A stretch of 64,000 nucleotides of DNA from Odobenus rosmarus divergens (taxonomy: Eukaryota; Chordata; Mammalia; Carnivora; Odobenidae). Made by a program: the position numbers and the translations under genes. This document shows positions 24,816 through 36,699 of this stretch, piece by piece. Location: positions 4,455,025 through 4,519,024 of the forward strand of contig NW_004450276.1 in NCBI RefSeq assembly GCF_000321225.1, read 5' to 3'. Within the stretch, counting starts at the first letter, position 1. Each line of letters opens with the position of its first letter. The notes beneath the pieces were generated by a model. The model made no database searches, was not told the DNA's origin, and was given only the letters and a program-made list of their open reading frames with translations.

Positions 24816-25709
24816 AAAAAGACACCTGATTTTGACCAAAATCTATCATATGACACAAGAACACTAACATACTTTAAAATTTTTTTAAAATAAGGTTTAT
24901 TACTTGAAACAAAATAGGAGAAAACAAATATTCAAATAATCACAAGCACCTTAATTTTTAATAGATTTTAATAAAACTACTATCTCTTTGGAAGAATTTA
25001 ATATGCCTTAGATTCTACATTAATGTTTGCTGAACATTTCTAGGCATAGATTCTATGATTTATAATAAATTTCATTGTTGCATGTTACAGAGAACAATGT
25101 TTACACTGTTACTATCACATATCACAATTTAAGATTTTTAACTAAAATATATAAAATATAATCTAACTGAAGGTCAAGAAAATAGTATTATAAAGTGCTA
25201 ATCACATGAAAAAGAATCCCCATGAAAGGATTCTATGTGGACTATAAATAAAATGCTTTAGACTAGTCATCTTAATGAAAGAATTTATGTTGAATACTGC
25301 CCTTGATTTTTCTTAGTAGTTTAAACAATGGCTGGTATTTAGACATTTATATCCAGATTTGAATGTTCTCTATTAATAAAAATCAAGATAAACAGATAAG
25401 ACCCTAATGATAAAGGTGATCAATACCTTGGAAAGTAGATTCTATGAGTAAGATATTAAAGTTTTTTTGTAAAGCAAAAACTTAGAGTACTTCTTTATGT
25501 TACCGATGCTGTAAAGTAGTACTGAACACATCCTCGCAGAGAAAGAAATCAGGACAAAGGGCTCATTTAAGATGACAGAGAAGAAAGCAAAAATTATAGG
25601 CACAATGCCCCTCATGTCTCACAAGGACATTGAGATAATGCACAGGCAACGGGGTTTGCCTTTATATAGGATATAGTTCTTACCCTGAGGATCAGAGAAA
25701 AGACAGGGT
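24816..25709. other. Unassigned AT-rich intron
   Basis: About 0.9 kb with no recognised repeat or exon-like structure. Confidence 0.5.
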
Positions 25710-25933
25710 ATAGAGCTGATCTGTCAATGTGGTAGCCACTAGCCCTATGTGGCTAGCGAGCACTTGAAATGTGACTTGTCTGGAATGCGATGTATGTAAA
25801 ATACCCACCAGTTTTGAAGTTTCAAGGAAAGAATGTATAATAGCTCATTAATAATTTCTGTATTAATTACATGTTAAAATGAAAATATCTTGGGTATATT
25901 GGGTTAAATAAAATATATTATTAAAATTAATTT
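25710..25933 (-). mobile_element. hAT-Charlie-type DNA transposon (MER33-like), left half
   Basis: Holds 'gtagccactagccctatgtg', 'gagcacttgaaatgtgactt' and 'ttaaataaaatatattatta', the order of a non-autonomous hAT element as I recall MER33. It stops in 'ttaaaattaattt', where an L1 inserted, and continues after 30342. The family name is from memory. Confidence 0.65.
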
Positions 25934-26799
25934 GGGGGGCGGTCCAAGATACCAGTTCAGGAAGATCCTGAACTCACCTCCTCCCATGGACACACTGAAT
26001 CCACAGCTACACACTGAACAATTCCCTATGAAAAAGACCTGAAAAACTGTGGAACAGCTCCTTCACAATAAATGATAAAAGGGCCATATGGAGACAGGCA
26101 GGCACAGAGAATCAGTCTCGCCAAAACCCCACCCCCAGCGTGGCAACTCACAGTCAGGAGGGATCTCACAAATCCAGAGCTTCTCCCTGAGGAGCAAGGG
26201 GTTTCTGCCCCATATCACGCACCCCAATCCTTGGGACCTGCACCACAAAGATGAACTCCTAAAACATCTGTCTTTGAAAAACAATGGGGCTGCCATCCAA
26301 GAGACCCAAAAGTCTGTAGGGAACTAAGATACTGATCTTAAAGGGCTCACTCACAGACTTATCACACCAAAGGCCACCACAGAAGAAGCAATTTGAAAAG
26401 CATCTAAACTATATGTGAAGGAGATTCATTTGTTAATCTTAAAGCATCCGCTGAAGGCAAAAGAGCCTTTGAGACTCTCTCCAGAAATGGTGGTGCTGGT
26501 AAGCACCATTTTTGCACTCTCCCAATACCTTTTTAGTGCTGGTAGGGGCACACAGTCCCTGCACTGTCTCTCCCCTGCTAAAGCAAGCAGGCATGCCCCA
26601 GGCCTGTGCTCTCCCACTGCCTCACTAAAGCCAGTAGGCATGCCCCACCCTTGCACTCTCCCATGAAGCCTCAATAAATAACTGGAAAAATCACGAGTGT
26701 GTGGATATTAAACAAGACCTAATGAACAACCAAGGGGGCAATGGAGAAATCAAAGGTGAAATCGAAAAATATTTGAGACAAATGAAAATGGAAGTACAA

Positions 26800-29660
26800 C
26801 ATACGAAAATCTGTAGGATGCAGCAAAGTGGTTCTAAGAGGGAAATTCTCAGTTCATAGTGAAACAAGCCTAACTCAAGAAACAAGAAAAATCTCAATCT
26901 ACCTTTACACCTAAAGGAACTAGAAAAAGAAAAACAAACAGAGCCTAAAGTTAGTAGAAGGGAGGAAATAACAATAAGAGCATGGATATAAAGTAGAAAC
27001 TAAAAAGACAGAAGAAAAGATCAATAAGCTGGTACTTTTGAAAAGATAAATAGATTTGACAAAACTTTAGCTAGACTTATCAAAAAAGAGAGAGAGAGGG
27101 CTCAAATAAATCAGAAATAAAAGAGAAGTTATGACTGATACCACAGAAATAAAAAGGATCATAAGACACTACTATGAACAATTATACACCAGCTTAGAAG
27201 TGTGGATAAATTCCTGGAAGCATACAATCCTCAAAGACTGAATCATGAAGAAATAGACAATCTGAATAGACCAATTACTAGTAAGAAGATTGAATCAGTA
27301 ATCAAAAATCTCACAAAAAAACAAAAGTCCAGGATAAGACAACTTTGTTGGTAAATTCTACTAAATATTTTAAGATTTAATATATATCCTTCTTAAACTC
27401 TTGCAAAAAATTGAAGAGAGGGAATGCTTCCAAACTCATTTACAAGGCTAGCATTACCCTGATACCAAAAGCAGACAAAGACAGCACAAAAAAAGAAAAT
27501 CCCAGGCCAATACTCCAGTGAACATTGGTGCAAAAATCCTCAATAACATATTATTAGCAAACCAAATTCAACAATACATTAAAACAATCATACACCATGA
27601 TAAAGTGGGATTTGTTCCAGAGATATAAGGATGGTTCAATATTTGCAAATCAATCAACATTATATACCACATTAACAAAACAAAGGAAAAAACCATACCA
27701 TCTCAAGAGATGCAGAAAAAGTATTTGACCAGATTCAACATCTGTTTATGATAAAAACTCTCAAAAAAGTGGCTATAGAGGGAACATACTTCAACATAAT
27801 AAAGGCCATATATGACAAGCCCATAGTTAACATCATATTCAACATGAAAAGATAAAAGCTTTTCATCTAAGATGAGGAACAAGAGAAGGATGTCCATTCT
27901 TGCCACTTTCATTCAACATAGTTTTGAAAATCCTAGCCAGAGCAATTAGGCAAGAAAAAGAAATAAGAGGCATACATACTGGAAAGGAAGAAGTAAAATG
28001 GTCACTAGTTGTGGATGACATGATCTTATATATAGAAAACGCTAAAGTTTCCACCAAAAAACTGTTAGAGATAATAAACAAATTAGTAAAGCTGTAGGAT
28101 ACCAAATCAATATGCAAATATATGTTGTGTTTGTATACACTAACAACAAACTCTTAGAAAGGGAAATTAAGAAGACAGTCCCATTTATAATTGCATCAAA
28201 ATTCATAAAATTCCTAAGAATAAATTTAACCAATGAGATGAAAGACCTATATGCTAATAATTATAAGATATTGATGAAAACAATTGAAGACACAAATAAA
28301 TGGATAGATATTCTGCACTTTTGGATTAGGAGAATTAATGATTATATTAAAAAGTCCATATTACTTAAAACAATCTAGAGATTTGAAGCAATCCCTATGT
28401 GATGTCAATTCTAAGGCATTTTTCACAGAAATAAAACAAACAATCCTAAAATTTGTATGGAATAGCAAAAGACCCTGAATAGCCAAAGCAATCTTTTTTT
28501 TTTTTTAAGATTTTATTTATTTATTTGACAGAGAGAGACACAGTGAGAGAGGGAACACAAGCAGGGGGAGTGGGAGAGGGAGAAGCAGGCTTCCCACAGA
28601 GCAGGGAGCCCAATGTGTGGCTCAATCCCAGGACCCTGGGATCATGACCTGAGCTGAAGGCAGACACTTAACGACTGAGCCACCCAGGCACCCCTAGCCG
28701 AAGCAATCTTGAGAGAGAAGAACAAACCTGGAGGCCTCATGTTCCCTGGTTTGAAATGATATTACATAGCCATAGTAATCAAACACTATGGTATTGGCAT
28801 AAAAATAGACACAAAGATCAATGGAACAGAATAGAGAGCCAAGAAAAGTTAAACTCATGCATATGTAGTCAATTAATTTACATCAAAAGAGGCAAAATTA
28901 TACAATGTCAAAAGGACAGTCTCTTCAATAAATGGTTTTGAGAAAACTGGACAACCACATACAAAAGAATGAAACTAGACTACTGTCTTACAATACACAA
29001 AAAATTAACGCAAAATAAAGACTTGAATGTAAGACCTAAAACCATAAAATTTGTAGAAGAAAACAGGTGGTAGCCTCCTTGATAGCAGTTGGTGATGATT
29101 TTTTGAAACTGACCCCAAAAACAAAGGCAATAAAAACAAAAATAAAGAAGTGGGACTACATCAAACTAAAAAGCTTCTGCACACCAAAGGAAGCCATCAA
29201 CAAAATGAAAAGACAACCTCTTGTGAATGGGAGAAGAATATTTGCAAATCATATATCCATTAAGGGGTTAATATCCAAAATATGTAAAGAGCTCATACAA
29301 TCCAATAGCAAAACCAAAAACAAATAATCTGATTAATAAATGAGCAGAGGATCTGAATAGACGTTTTTCCAAAGAAACCATGTGGATGGCCAACAGGCAC
29401 CGGAAAAGATGCTCATCATTACTAATTAGGGAAATGTGAATCAAAACCACAATGAGATATCACGGCATACTTGTCAGAATGGCTATTATCAAAAAAGACA
29501 ATAAATAACAGATATTGGCCAGGATGTGGAGAAAAGAGAACCCTTGTGTGCTGTTGGTGGGAATGTAAATTGGTGCAACCGCTGTGGAAATTCCTCAAAA
29601 AAATTAAAAATTGAACTACCATATTATCCAGCAATTCTACTTCTGGGTATTTATCCAAAG
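26800..29660 (+). pseudogene. L1 ORF2 remnant (broken)
   Basis: Traceable as ORF2 by homology only. Pieces include 27900-28097 ([20 protein letters not shown]..., [13 protein letters not shown]), 28112-28378, 28756-28941 ([17 protein letters not shown]) and 29067-29327 ([16 protein letters not shown]). The RT catalytic motif is mutated and there are many stops. No function. Confidence 0.85.
28496..28695 (-). mobile_element. Can-SINE, minus strand, inside the old L1
   Basis: T run and reverse tail, body, 'ctgagccacccaggcacccc' head. The TSD 'agccaaagcaatctt' (28481-28495) and 'agccgaagcaatctt' (28696-28710) flanks it. Confidence 0.96.
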
Positions 29661-30341
29661 AAAATGAAAATACTAATTTGAAAAGATATATGCATCCCTA
29701 CATTCATTGCAGCAGCATTTTTAATAGCCAAGATACGGAAATAACCTAAGTGTCCACGGATGGATGAATGGATAAGGAGGAATTGTGTGTATATATATGT
29801 ATACATATATATGCACAATAGAATACTGTGCAGCTATAAAAAAGATTAAAATCTTGCCATTTATGATAACATGGTTAACCCTAAGTGAAATAGATCAGAG
29901 AAAGACAAATTGCCATATTATTTCACTTATATGTGGAATTTAAAAAATAAAATAAATGAACAAACAAAACTCATAGATACAGAGAACAGAAAGGTGGTTA
30001 CCAGAGGGAGAGGGAAGTTGAGAGGTGGATGAAATGGGTGAAGGGGGTCAAAAATACAAACTTCCAGTTACAAAATAAATAAGTCATGGGGATGTAATGT
30101 ACAGCAGGGTGAGTATAGTCAGTAATATTGTCCTGTATGTTTGAAAGTAACCAGAAGAGTAAATCTTAAAAGTTATTATCACAAGAGAAAAAGTTTTGTA
30201 ACTTTGTATGGTTTCAGACAGTATTGATACTCAGCCTTACTATGATCCTTTAACACTATACACAAATATTGAATCATTATGTAGTACACCTGAAACTAAT
30301 ACAATGTTATATGTCATTTATACCTCAATAAAAATTAATTT

Positions 30342-30430
30342 CACTTAGTTTTACTGTTTAATGTGGCTACGAGATAGTTCTAACATTATGTATGTGGCAA
30401 ACTCTGTATTTCTATTGGATGATGCTGGCT
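30342..30430 (-). mobile_element. hAT-Charlie-type DNA transposon (MER33-like), right half
   Basis: Continues the element broken at 25933: 'cacttagttttactgttt', 'aatgtggctacgagatag', 'tttctattggatgatgctgg', close to the terminal sequence of the same family. Confidence 0.65.
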
Positions 30431-30959
30431 TTAAAGAAAACCTTGCTGAGAGAAGAGGGGATTAGAAAGAAAGTCTGATTCTCTCCATATTTTTTGAAAG
30501 TAAAAAACCAAGTAATCTTTAGCACCAGGGAGAGGAGATTGCAAGCTTGAGGAGGGAGATGCTGACAAGGCTATTTGATACATTCACTCATTTATTTATT
30601 CAATTTTGTTGATCTCCTATTAAGTGCCTGGTACCCAAGATACAGAGATAAGCAAAAAGGATAAGAGACAACCCTTGCCCTCATGAAGCTTACAGTCTAC
30701 TGGGTAGAGACAGATGATAAACATATTTTAAGCTAGGTGTGGATTTCAAGTTGAATGTTGAGTTTTACAAAAGATGCAAACTTTATATGATGCTTGAAGA
30801 AGAAAATGTTACATTTTTTTGAGCAGTATGATATTTAGTCAAATAACCAAGGACATAAGAGTTTGTGATGATCTTTATGCCTGAACTTGCAGTTTGCTAA
30901 TCATCATCATCATCATCGTTTTATCATTTAAGACTTTTTATAGAGTTCTAGATATATAG
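30431..30959. other. Intron with a faint ancient repeat
   Basis: 'tcctattaagtgcctggtac' and 'gccctcatgaagcttacagt' (about 30600-30720) resemble a widespread ancient mammalian repeat that I cannot name. A short (ATC)n lies at 30899-30918. The rest is unassigned. Confidence 0.45.
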
Positions 30960-31052
30960 AAGGAAGGAAGGAACGAAGGAAGGAAGGAAAGGAAAGGAAA
31001 GGAAAAAGGAAAAAAGAAAGAAAGAAGGAAGGAAGGAAAGGAAGGAAGGAAA
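30960..31052 (+). repeat. (GGAA)n microsatellite
   Basis: About 90 bases of GGAA/GAAA units with few interruptions. GGAA arrays can bind ETS-family factors; no evidence of use here. Confidence 0.92.
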
Positions 31053-31482
31053 ACAATTTTCTAAAACAGTTAGTATTCCTGAAGGACTAAACAGTTTCAG
31101 CATTCTTAAATTGTGCACACTGATTTGAATTAGAAGCCATGTGATGACTTTTGCAATAAAACCAGGACAAAATGTCTAAATGCCAGTCATTGTTCATATC
31201 ATACTTTGGAATTCTTATTATTTCTAGGGGACAAAAATATCTGCCTTTAGTGGAAGCACCCAGTATTTTTTATCATCAAAATCATAGAATGTGAAAACAA
31301 AAAGACACCTCAGCATGTATGCAAAACCCAGGATTCTGTAACTTTCCAGAATAAAGTGTATGAATTCCCCAGGTGTCTAACTCAAATACGTGTCCTTGGG
31401 TTTTGTTTTATCTTAAAAATGTGTATTAATTTTGCATTATAATGTAGACATGTATGTTTGATATAAAAAATGATTTTACCCA
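31053..31482. other. Unassigned intron
   Basis: No repeat or exon-like structure recognised. Confidence 0.5.
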
Positions 31483-31702
31483 GGGGCACCTGGGTGGCTC
31501 AGTGGGTTAAGCATCTGACTCTTGTTTTCAGCCCAGGTCATGATCTCAGGGACATGGGAATCAAGCCCCAAATCAGGCTCCACACTCAGTGTGGAGTCTG
31601 TTCTGTGGAGCCTGTTCAAGATTCTCTCTTCCTCTCTCTCACCCTTTACCCCTACGCCCACGCTTGCTTGTTCTCTCTCTCTTTTTCTCTAAAAAATAAA
31701 AT
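31483..31702 (+). mobile_element. Can-SINE, plus strand
   Basis: Head 'ggggcacctgggtggctcag', CT-rich region and tail 'taaaaaataaaatc'. The body has a small duplication ('gtggagtctgttctgtggag'). The TSD is unclear, so it is an older copy. Confidence 0.92.
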
Positions 31703-31909
31703 CTTTTTTTTTCAATTATTTGACCCAACTTTCCACCAAATTTAACCTTCTGAAAGATGATTCTTATCTCTTCACCCCAGTTGCATAGCTCTCAATACCA
31801 TAGAATCCAGATAAATTGAAAGCACCAAAACCCTTTCTCTGTTCCTGGAAACTAAGTAGGGAAGTGTCCTTTTTACACCTTTATTAGAATCAAGCTCAAT
31901 GTATAAATA

Positions 31910-32030
31910 GAAACCCAGGAGAGTGAAATAATGTGCTGAGGTCACATAAAGCCTAGTTTCAGAGCTGAGACTTGAACCCAGGACTTCCCATCCTGGGCTA
32001 CAGGCTGTTCCGCCTACAGCAGCAGTATAA
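31910..32030 (-). mobile_element. MIR fragment, minus strand
   Basis: 'tgctgaggtcacataaagcc', 'gagctgagacttgaacccag' and 'ctacaggctgttccgcctac' match the MIR 5' half in reverse. Confidence 0.7.
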
Positions 32031-32652
32031 CAATGGTCTTTTAAGCAGTTTGCCACTCAAGGGATTCCCCAGCCCAACAAATATTTGTGCATAACAAGGA
32101 CCAGTGGAGAATATGATTAAAGGAAGACAGGCAGCTGTGGCCCTCAACTTTTCCTGGCAATCGATAGTGCCTCCAGGAAAGAAGCCAGAGGACAGGAGCC
32201 AGGCAAGGATTCAAAGGCTGCTCCTGGGGAGGAAAAAAGTGTTTACTCCAAGTTTGGCATCTTGCTTTGCAGCTGCTAGATGCATAACCCTTGGGAATTG
32301 GGAAGACATGATCCATTGAATAATCTATATAATAAATAGATCATTTCGTAGACTCACCAGTCTTCTTTTTATCTGGAAGTCACATGTTTTTTATAATTAA
32401 GTTTTACCCACAAGGTATTCCTTAGTCTTATTCAGTCTTAAAGAAAACTAAAAAAATGTTTCATTGAAACAAAATACTTCTCATTTTCATTTCTTAGCAG
32501 AGGCAGAAGATGGCGTTCACTTTTGATGAGCTGCCGGGAGGAAGGAAAGATGAAGGAAAACTTGAGATGGTTTGACACTCGCCTTAAAAAAGCTGCCTTA
32601 TTAAATGGCAGCTTTCCAGAAAAAAATATAGCAAAATATAGGGGAAAAAAGT
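32031..32652. other. Unassigned intron
   Basis: No recognised repeat. Short open frames on both strands at 32041-32319 match nothing I know. Confidence 0.5.
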
Positions 32653-32668
32653 GAAAGTGGTTTGCTTT

Positions 32669-32865
32669 TTTTTTTTTTTTTTTAGATTTATTTTAGAGAG
32701 AGAAGCATAAGCAGGAGGGGCAGAGGGAACAGGAGAGAGGATCTCAAGCGGACTCCACACTGAGCGCAGAGCTGTCGTGGGGCTCTGTCTTACAACCCTG
32801 AGATCATGACCTGAGCTGAACCCAACAGTCAGATGCTTAACTGACTGTGCCACTCAGGCACCCCT
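32669..32865 (-). mobile_element. Can-SINE, minus strand
   Basis: Long T run, 'tagatttattttagagagag', and the head reversed as 'ccactcaggcacccc'. The TSD 'gaaagtggtttgcttt' (32653) and 'gaaactggtttgcttt' (32866) has one mismatch. Confidence 0.95.
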
Positions 32866-32881
32866 GAAACTGGTTTGCTTT

Positions 32882-34278
32882 AAAAAAAAAATTAGACAGT
32901 GTTAGTATGTCTATGGTTTTCTTTCCTCACTTTCCGTTCTAAAACGCTGGCATTTTCTTCATGTATATCACTGAATGTTTTTGAGATATCAGTTCAAATT
33001 CATGGTGATTTCCTTGTATATGTAATTACCAAAATAAAGACATTTTAATAGATGTCAATCTTTAATTTAATCTTCTGGGTAACATTTTAATTTAAATTCC
33101 TGAAACTAGAATAACATTTCTAATTTAGTGAAATATTTTCTTCCTTTCATTGGGAAGAATTATTAAAAAATACTGAATAAAACATTTTATACTGCACTGA
33201 ATTCTCTGCTCAAATTCCTTCTTAATTACCATCCGCTAAGTTATTTCTAATGGTTCAGAAGTCCATGAAATAAATCATATATATATATATATATTTTTTA
33301 CATATAAAATCTCCACAGGGAAGCTCTTAATAGATGAAAGTATGAAACGAATAAATAAATTAAAACTTGCATAGCTATATTTCACATGGACAACTGTAAA
33401 CCTGAATTATGTCATTTTGAGTACATGATATATGTATTAGGTGTTCTAATCCTCTCCTTCTGTTACCTCTTTAAGAGAAGATTACTCCACTTACAGTACC
33501 AGCTGTTGAGTAATTTCTTCCTTGTGACTTTGGTAACTGTTTTTTATTAAAATAAATACGTAAGTCTTTTCAATTTCTGGAGGCCAGAAATAGAAACTTT
33601 AATTTTAGCAATAATTATTGCTTCACAATAATAATGATTTTATTCAATTATAAGATTTTTCCCACCAATTACAAGTAGTATAATTTTTTCTGACTAAAAT
33701 ACAAAATTAAACTACATAAGTTGATTATTATGACATGCTTTGGTGTATAAATAATACAAGAATGATTTGTGATTGTAAGAAAATTAAAATTTTAAATTTG
33801 AGTTAGGACATTAAAAATATTTAGAATCTTTTGAATCTAGGGAATACAAATGTAAAGAAAAGTATTTATTTTAAATAATAGAAATAATCATGTTCTTTAT
33901 TATTCTATTAGAAGTGGTTAGCCAAAGATAGTTGAAATTTGCAAATGGGTTAGATTATTTTGCTCTATTTTCTTGAGGGGGTGACTCTAATAATCTTTCT
34001 TAATATAAACAAAATAATTTTTAAGTCAAAATTAAAACAACTTTTCTTACATCCCATAATAAGGGAATATAGAGTCAGAATTATTAGTTCTATTTCTACC
34101 TGCTCTACTTTCAATTAATTACAGTATTTATATTTTAATGAAAAAGTCATCTGTTAACATTTTTTTAATGAACACTGACTCTTTGCCAAGTATTATCCTT
34201 GGCACAAACTTTGAAAGAGAAATGATATTTGTTTTATTGAAAGAACATTTTTTTCTATAAAGAAAATAAATTTGTGGG
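32882..34278. other. Unassigned very AT-rich intron
   Basis: About 1.4 kb, strongly AT-rich, with a short (AT)n at 33277-33296. No recognised repeat or exon. Confidence 0.5.
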
Positions 34279-34448
34279 NNNNNNNNNNNNNNNNNNNNNN
34301 NNNNNNNNNNNNNNNNNNNNNNNNNNNNNNNNNNNNNNNNNNNNNNNNNNNNNNNNNNNNNNNNNNNNNNNNNNNNNNNNNNNNNNNNNNNNNNNNNNNN
34401 NNNNNNNNNNNNNNNNNNNNNNNNNNNNNNNNNNNNNNNNNNNNNNNN
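34279..34448. other. Assembly gap (170 N)
   Basis: All bases are N. Both flanks are AT-rich unique intron, so nothing indicates what is missing. Confidence 1.
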
Positions 34449-36699
34449 ATAATTATTTGAATCTCTGTGCAACATAAAGTACTAGGGTTTTAGTTAGGGC
34501 TAATCTTCTCCTAATTGTATATCAGATTTTTTTTGTTTTATATATGAATTTAAGTCACATATTATTTTTTCCTTGTTTTTCAAATTTTCCTTGCTGTTGA
34601 CCTTGAAATATCTGTGATTCATTAGCTTGTAATTGGACTTGAATCTTGAATATATACAAGTTTAATATGGAGAATATTTGATGTAGCATGAGGTTAAGTA
34701 AAGAACACTGAATTTTAATGAAAAGAAATCTCAAAATTTATCATTTATAGTAGGTGGCTGTCAATTTAAAAAGGCACGTTTTGTGAAAAGCAGACTGGCG
34801 TCTCACCAAACATGGTAGGCTTCATTCTGCACCTTTTACTTGCAGAGGAACATGGTTAGCCTAAAATGTGCTCAGAGGGGATGGATGGAGAATATTAAGG
34901 ACTTGAAATTCATGTCGGGAATGGATGAAGGAAAGAGAAGTTCTAGCAGAGAAAGTGTAGAAAGAGAAGCATTCTAGCTTCCCACCAGTATTAATGGGCT
35001 GTCCTGTGAATGACATATCTGATTTGTTCTGAATGGTTCTGGAGGATGGATATGGGGATAGTCAGGGAGAAGCTATGAAGAAAGAAGTATGGACTCAATA
35101 TAAACACCTTCTAATAATCGCAGGTACTCAGAGGCTTCTGAGTGATGAGCTATTCATCACCACATACATTTAAGCGTTCAAGAAGGCCCTGTGTTGAGGA
35201 CCTAGTAGAGGGGATCCAAGCACTGTATAAGTGGTTGAGCTAGAATGAATTTAAAGGTCATTCTGTCCCTGTAAGTCTGGGATATTATGGCTTCCTCCCA
35301 CCCCCTAAAATTGCATACGTTTCAGTACAAAAATAGCAAAGTAAACTAAAAGGTGTGATGGTGCATACTTACAGTTTCTGAACACATCTTATTTTTTTAG
35401 TAACCCAAAGTGAAAAAGTAAAATTCATATCCACACAACAAAGAAGACCATCATTCTTCTATTCAGAGAATGTAACTCTTTATGAAGTAATACTTGAAAG
35501 GGGAACCCACCAAATTTTCATCTTTTAAGGGAGTTCATAGTATTGAGTGACGCCTTAGATTTCGTGTTCCTGTCACTACAGGACAAGCAAGTCATATGTC
35601 TTTAACTTAAAAGTCTGCATAAAAACAATTTGTCAGAAAAGTAACAATTTTGTAAAGTGCCTTAAACAGATCTTTCCCAATAAGGGGTTACTTGAAACAG
35701 AAGAAAGTAACAGAGCCAGAGATCCAAAGTGCTATTCTTGGCTTTCTCTGATAGTCCTCTTCACAAACACATTTCTTAAATTTTACCAAGAGAAGTTGAC
35801 AGATAATATGTATGCTTTCTTTAAATAGGTGGGAGAAGCCAAGCATACTTGACACTTTCCACTTATAAATAAATGCTTTTGTGTTTTTCTTTCTATCTCC
35901 ATCTTTTTCTAACTTTCTCCACAGCCTAAGATTATTCTGAGAGCTTTTCATATAATGTGTAAGCTCCCCAGCCACTCAAAATCACTTCTGTTATTCCTTT
36001 CCTTCCCTCTCGCATTCTGCCAAGCAGGCTGAGGGAGTTTTTCAATATTCGCACTCAAAAGAACTTTCTGAAACTTAAGGTGGTGTTTTTCGCATTCCTA
36101 TTTTATTTAAATCTGTGATCATTTGTATCATATTACAATCACTGCTGATGGACAAAGTGTTTATCTTCTCACCCATTCTCTTAGAGCAAACACAGACTTT
36201 GAGTTCAAACTCCCATGTTTCCATAAATAATGAAGTTGAGTCAAGTTCCAGACAGGTGCAAATTTGTTTCCCTGACATAGAACAGAGTGTAAATCCATAC
36301 TCTGGAACAGGAGAAGCTAGGAGGAGACTAAGTGGCTACTTAGTTAACTCTCCTCCATGTATCTCCACTTAAGGAAATATATCATTATCTCCTATTGATC
36401 TGCAAGTAATAAAGAGACAGATAAATCTCTGCCTTGCCTTGCTGCCTTTATGAACCTACAGTATTTATATATTCATTCATTTATTCATCTCAACCTATAG
36501 AACAATTGCTTATGTTTTTTTTCTTTTTCAATGAAAAGGAGGTATAATACTAAATTATTCTCAGTAATATTTTCACTCAAATCAATTGGTGACAGATTTT
36601 ATAGTAATAAATGATGCGACTTAACAGTAAATGCAGAGAGTCCTTTAGATATCAAAAGATAGTACTAATGGAAGTTTCTAGGAAATTGTAATGGTGGTA
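34449..36699. other. Unassigned intron
   Basis: About 2.2 kb with no transposon I recognise. Open frames at 35688-35975 and 36115-36372 look accidental. Confidence 0.5.

Larger units (their letters stand above)
25934..30330 (+). mobile_element. Old L1 with both ends but a large internal deletion
   Basis: Flanked by the 11-base TSD 'aaaattaattt' (25923-25933 and 30331-30341). It starts with an L1 5' UTR ('gcggtccaagatacc', 'gaactcacctcctcccatgg', 'gaaaaagacctgaaaaactg') up to about 26690. It then jumps straight into ORF2 near the end of the endonuclease ('taactggaaaaatcacgagt'), continues through RT (VVDD instead of FADD at 28008-28019) and the ORF2 C-terminus (about 29140-29660), and ends in a 3' UTR finishing 'acctcaataaaaattaattt'. 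ORF1 and most of the endonuclease are missing. All frames are broken. A Can-SINE inserted at 28496. Confidence 0.85.
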
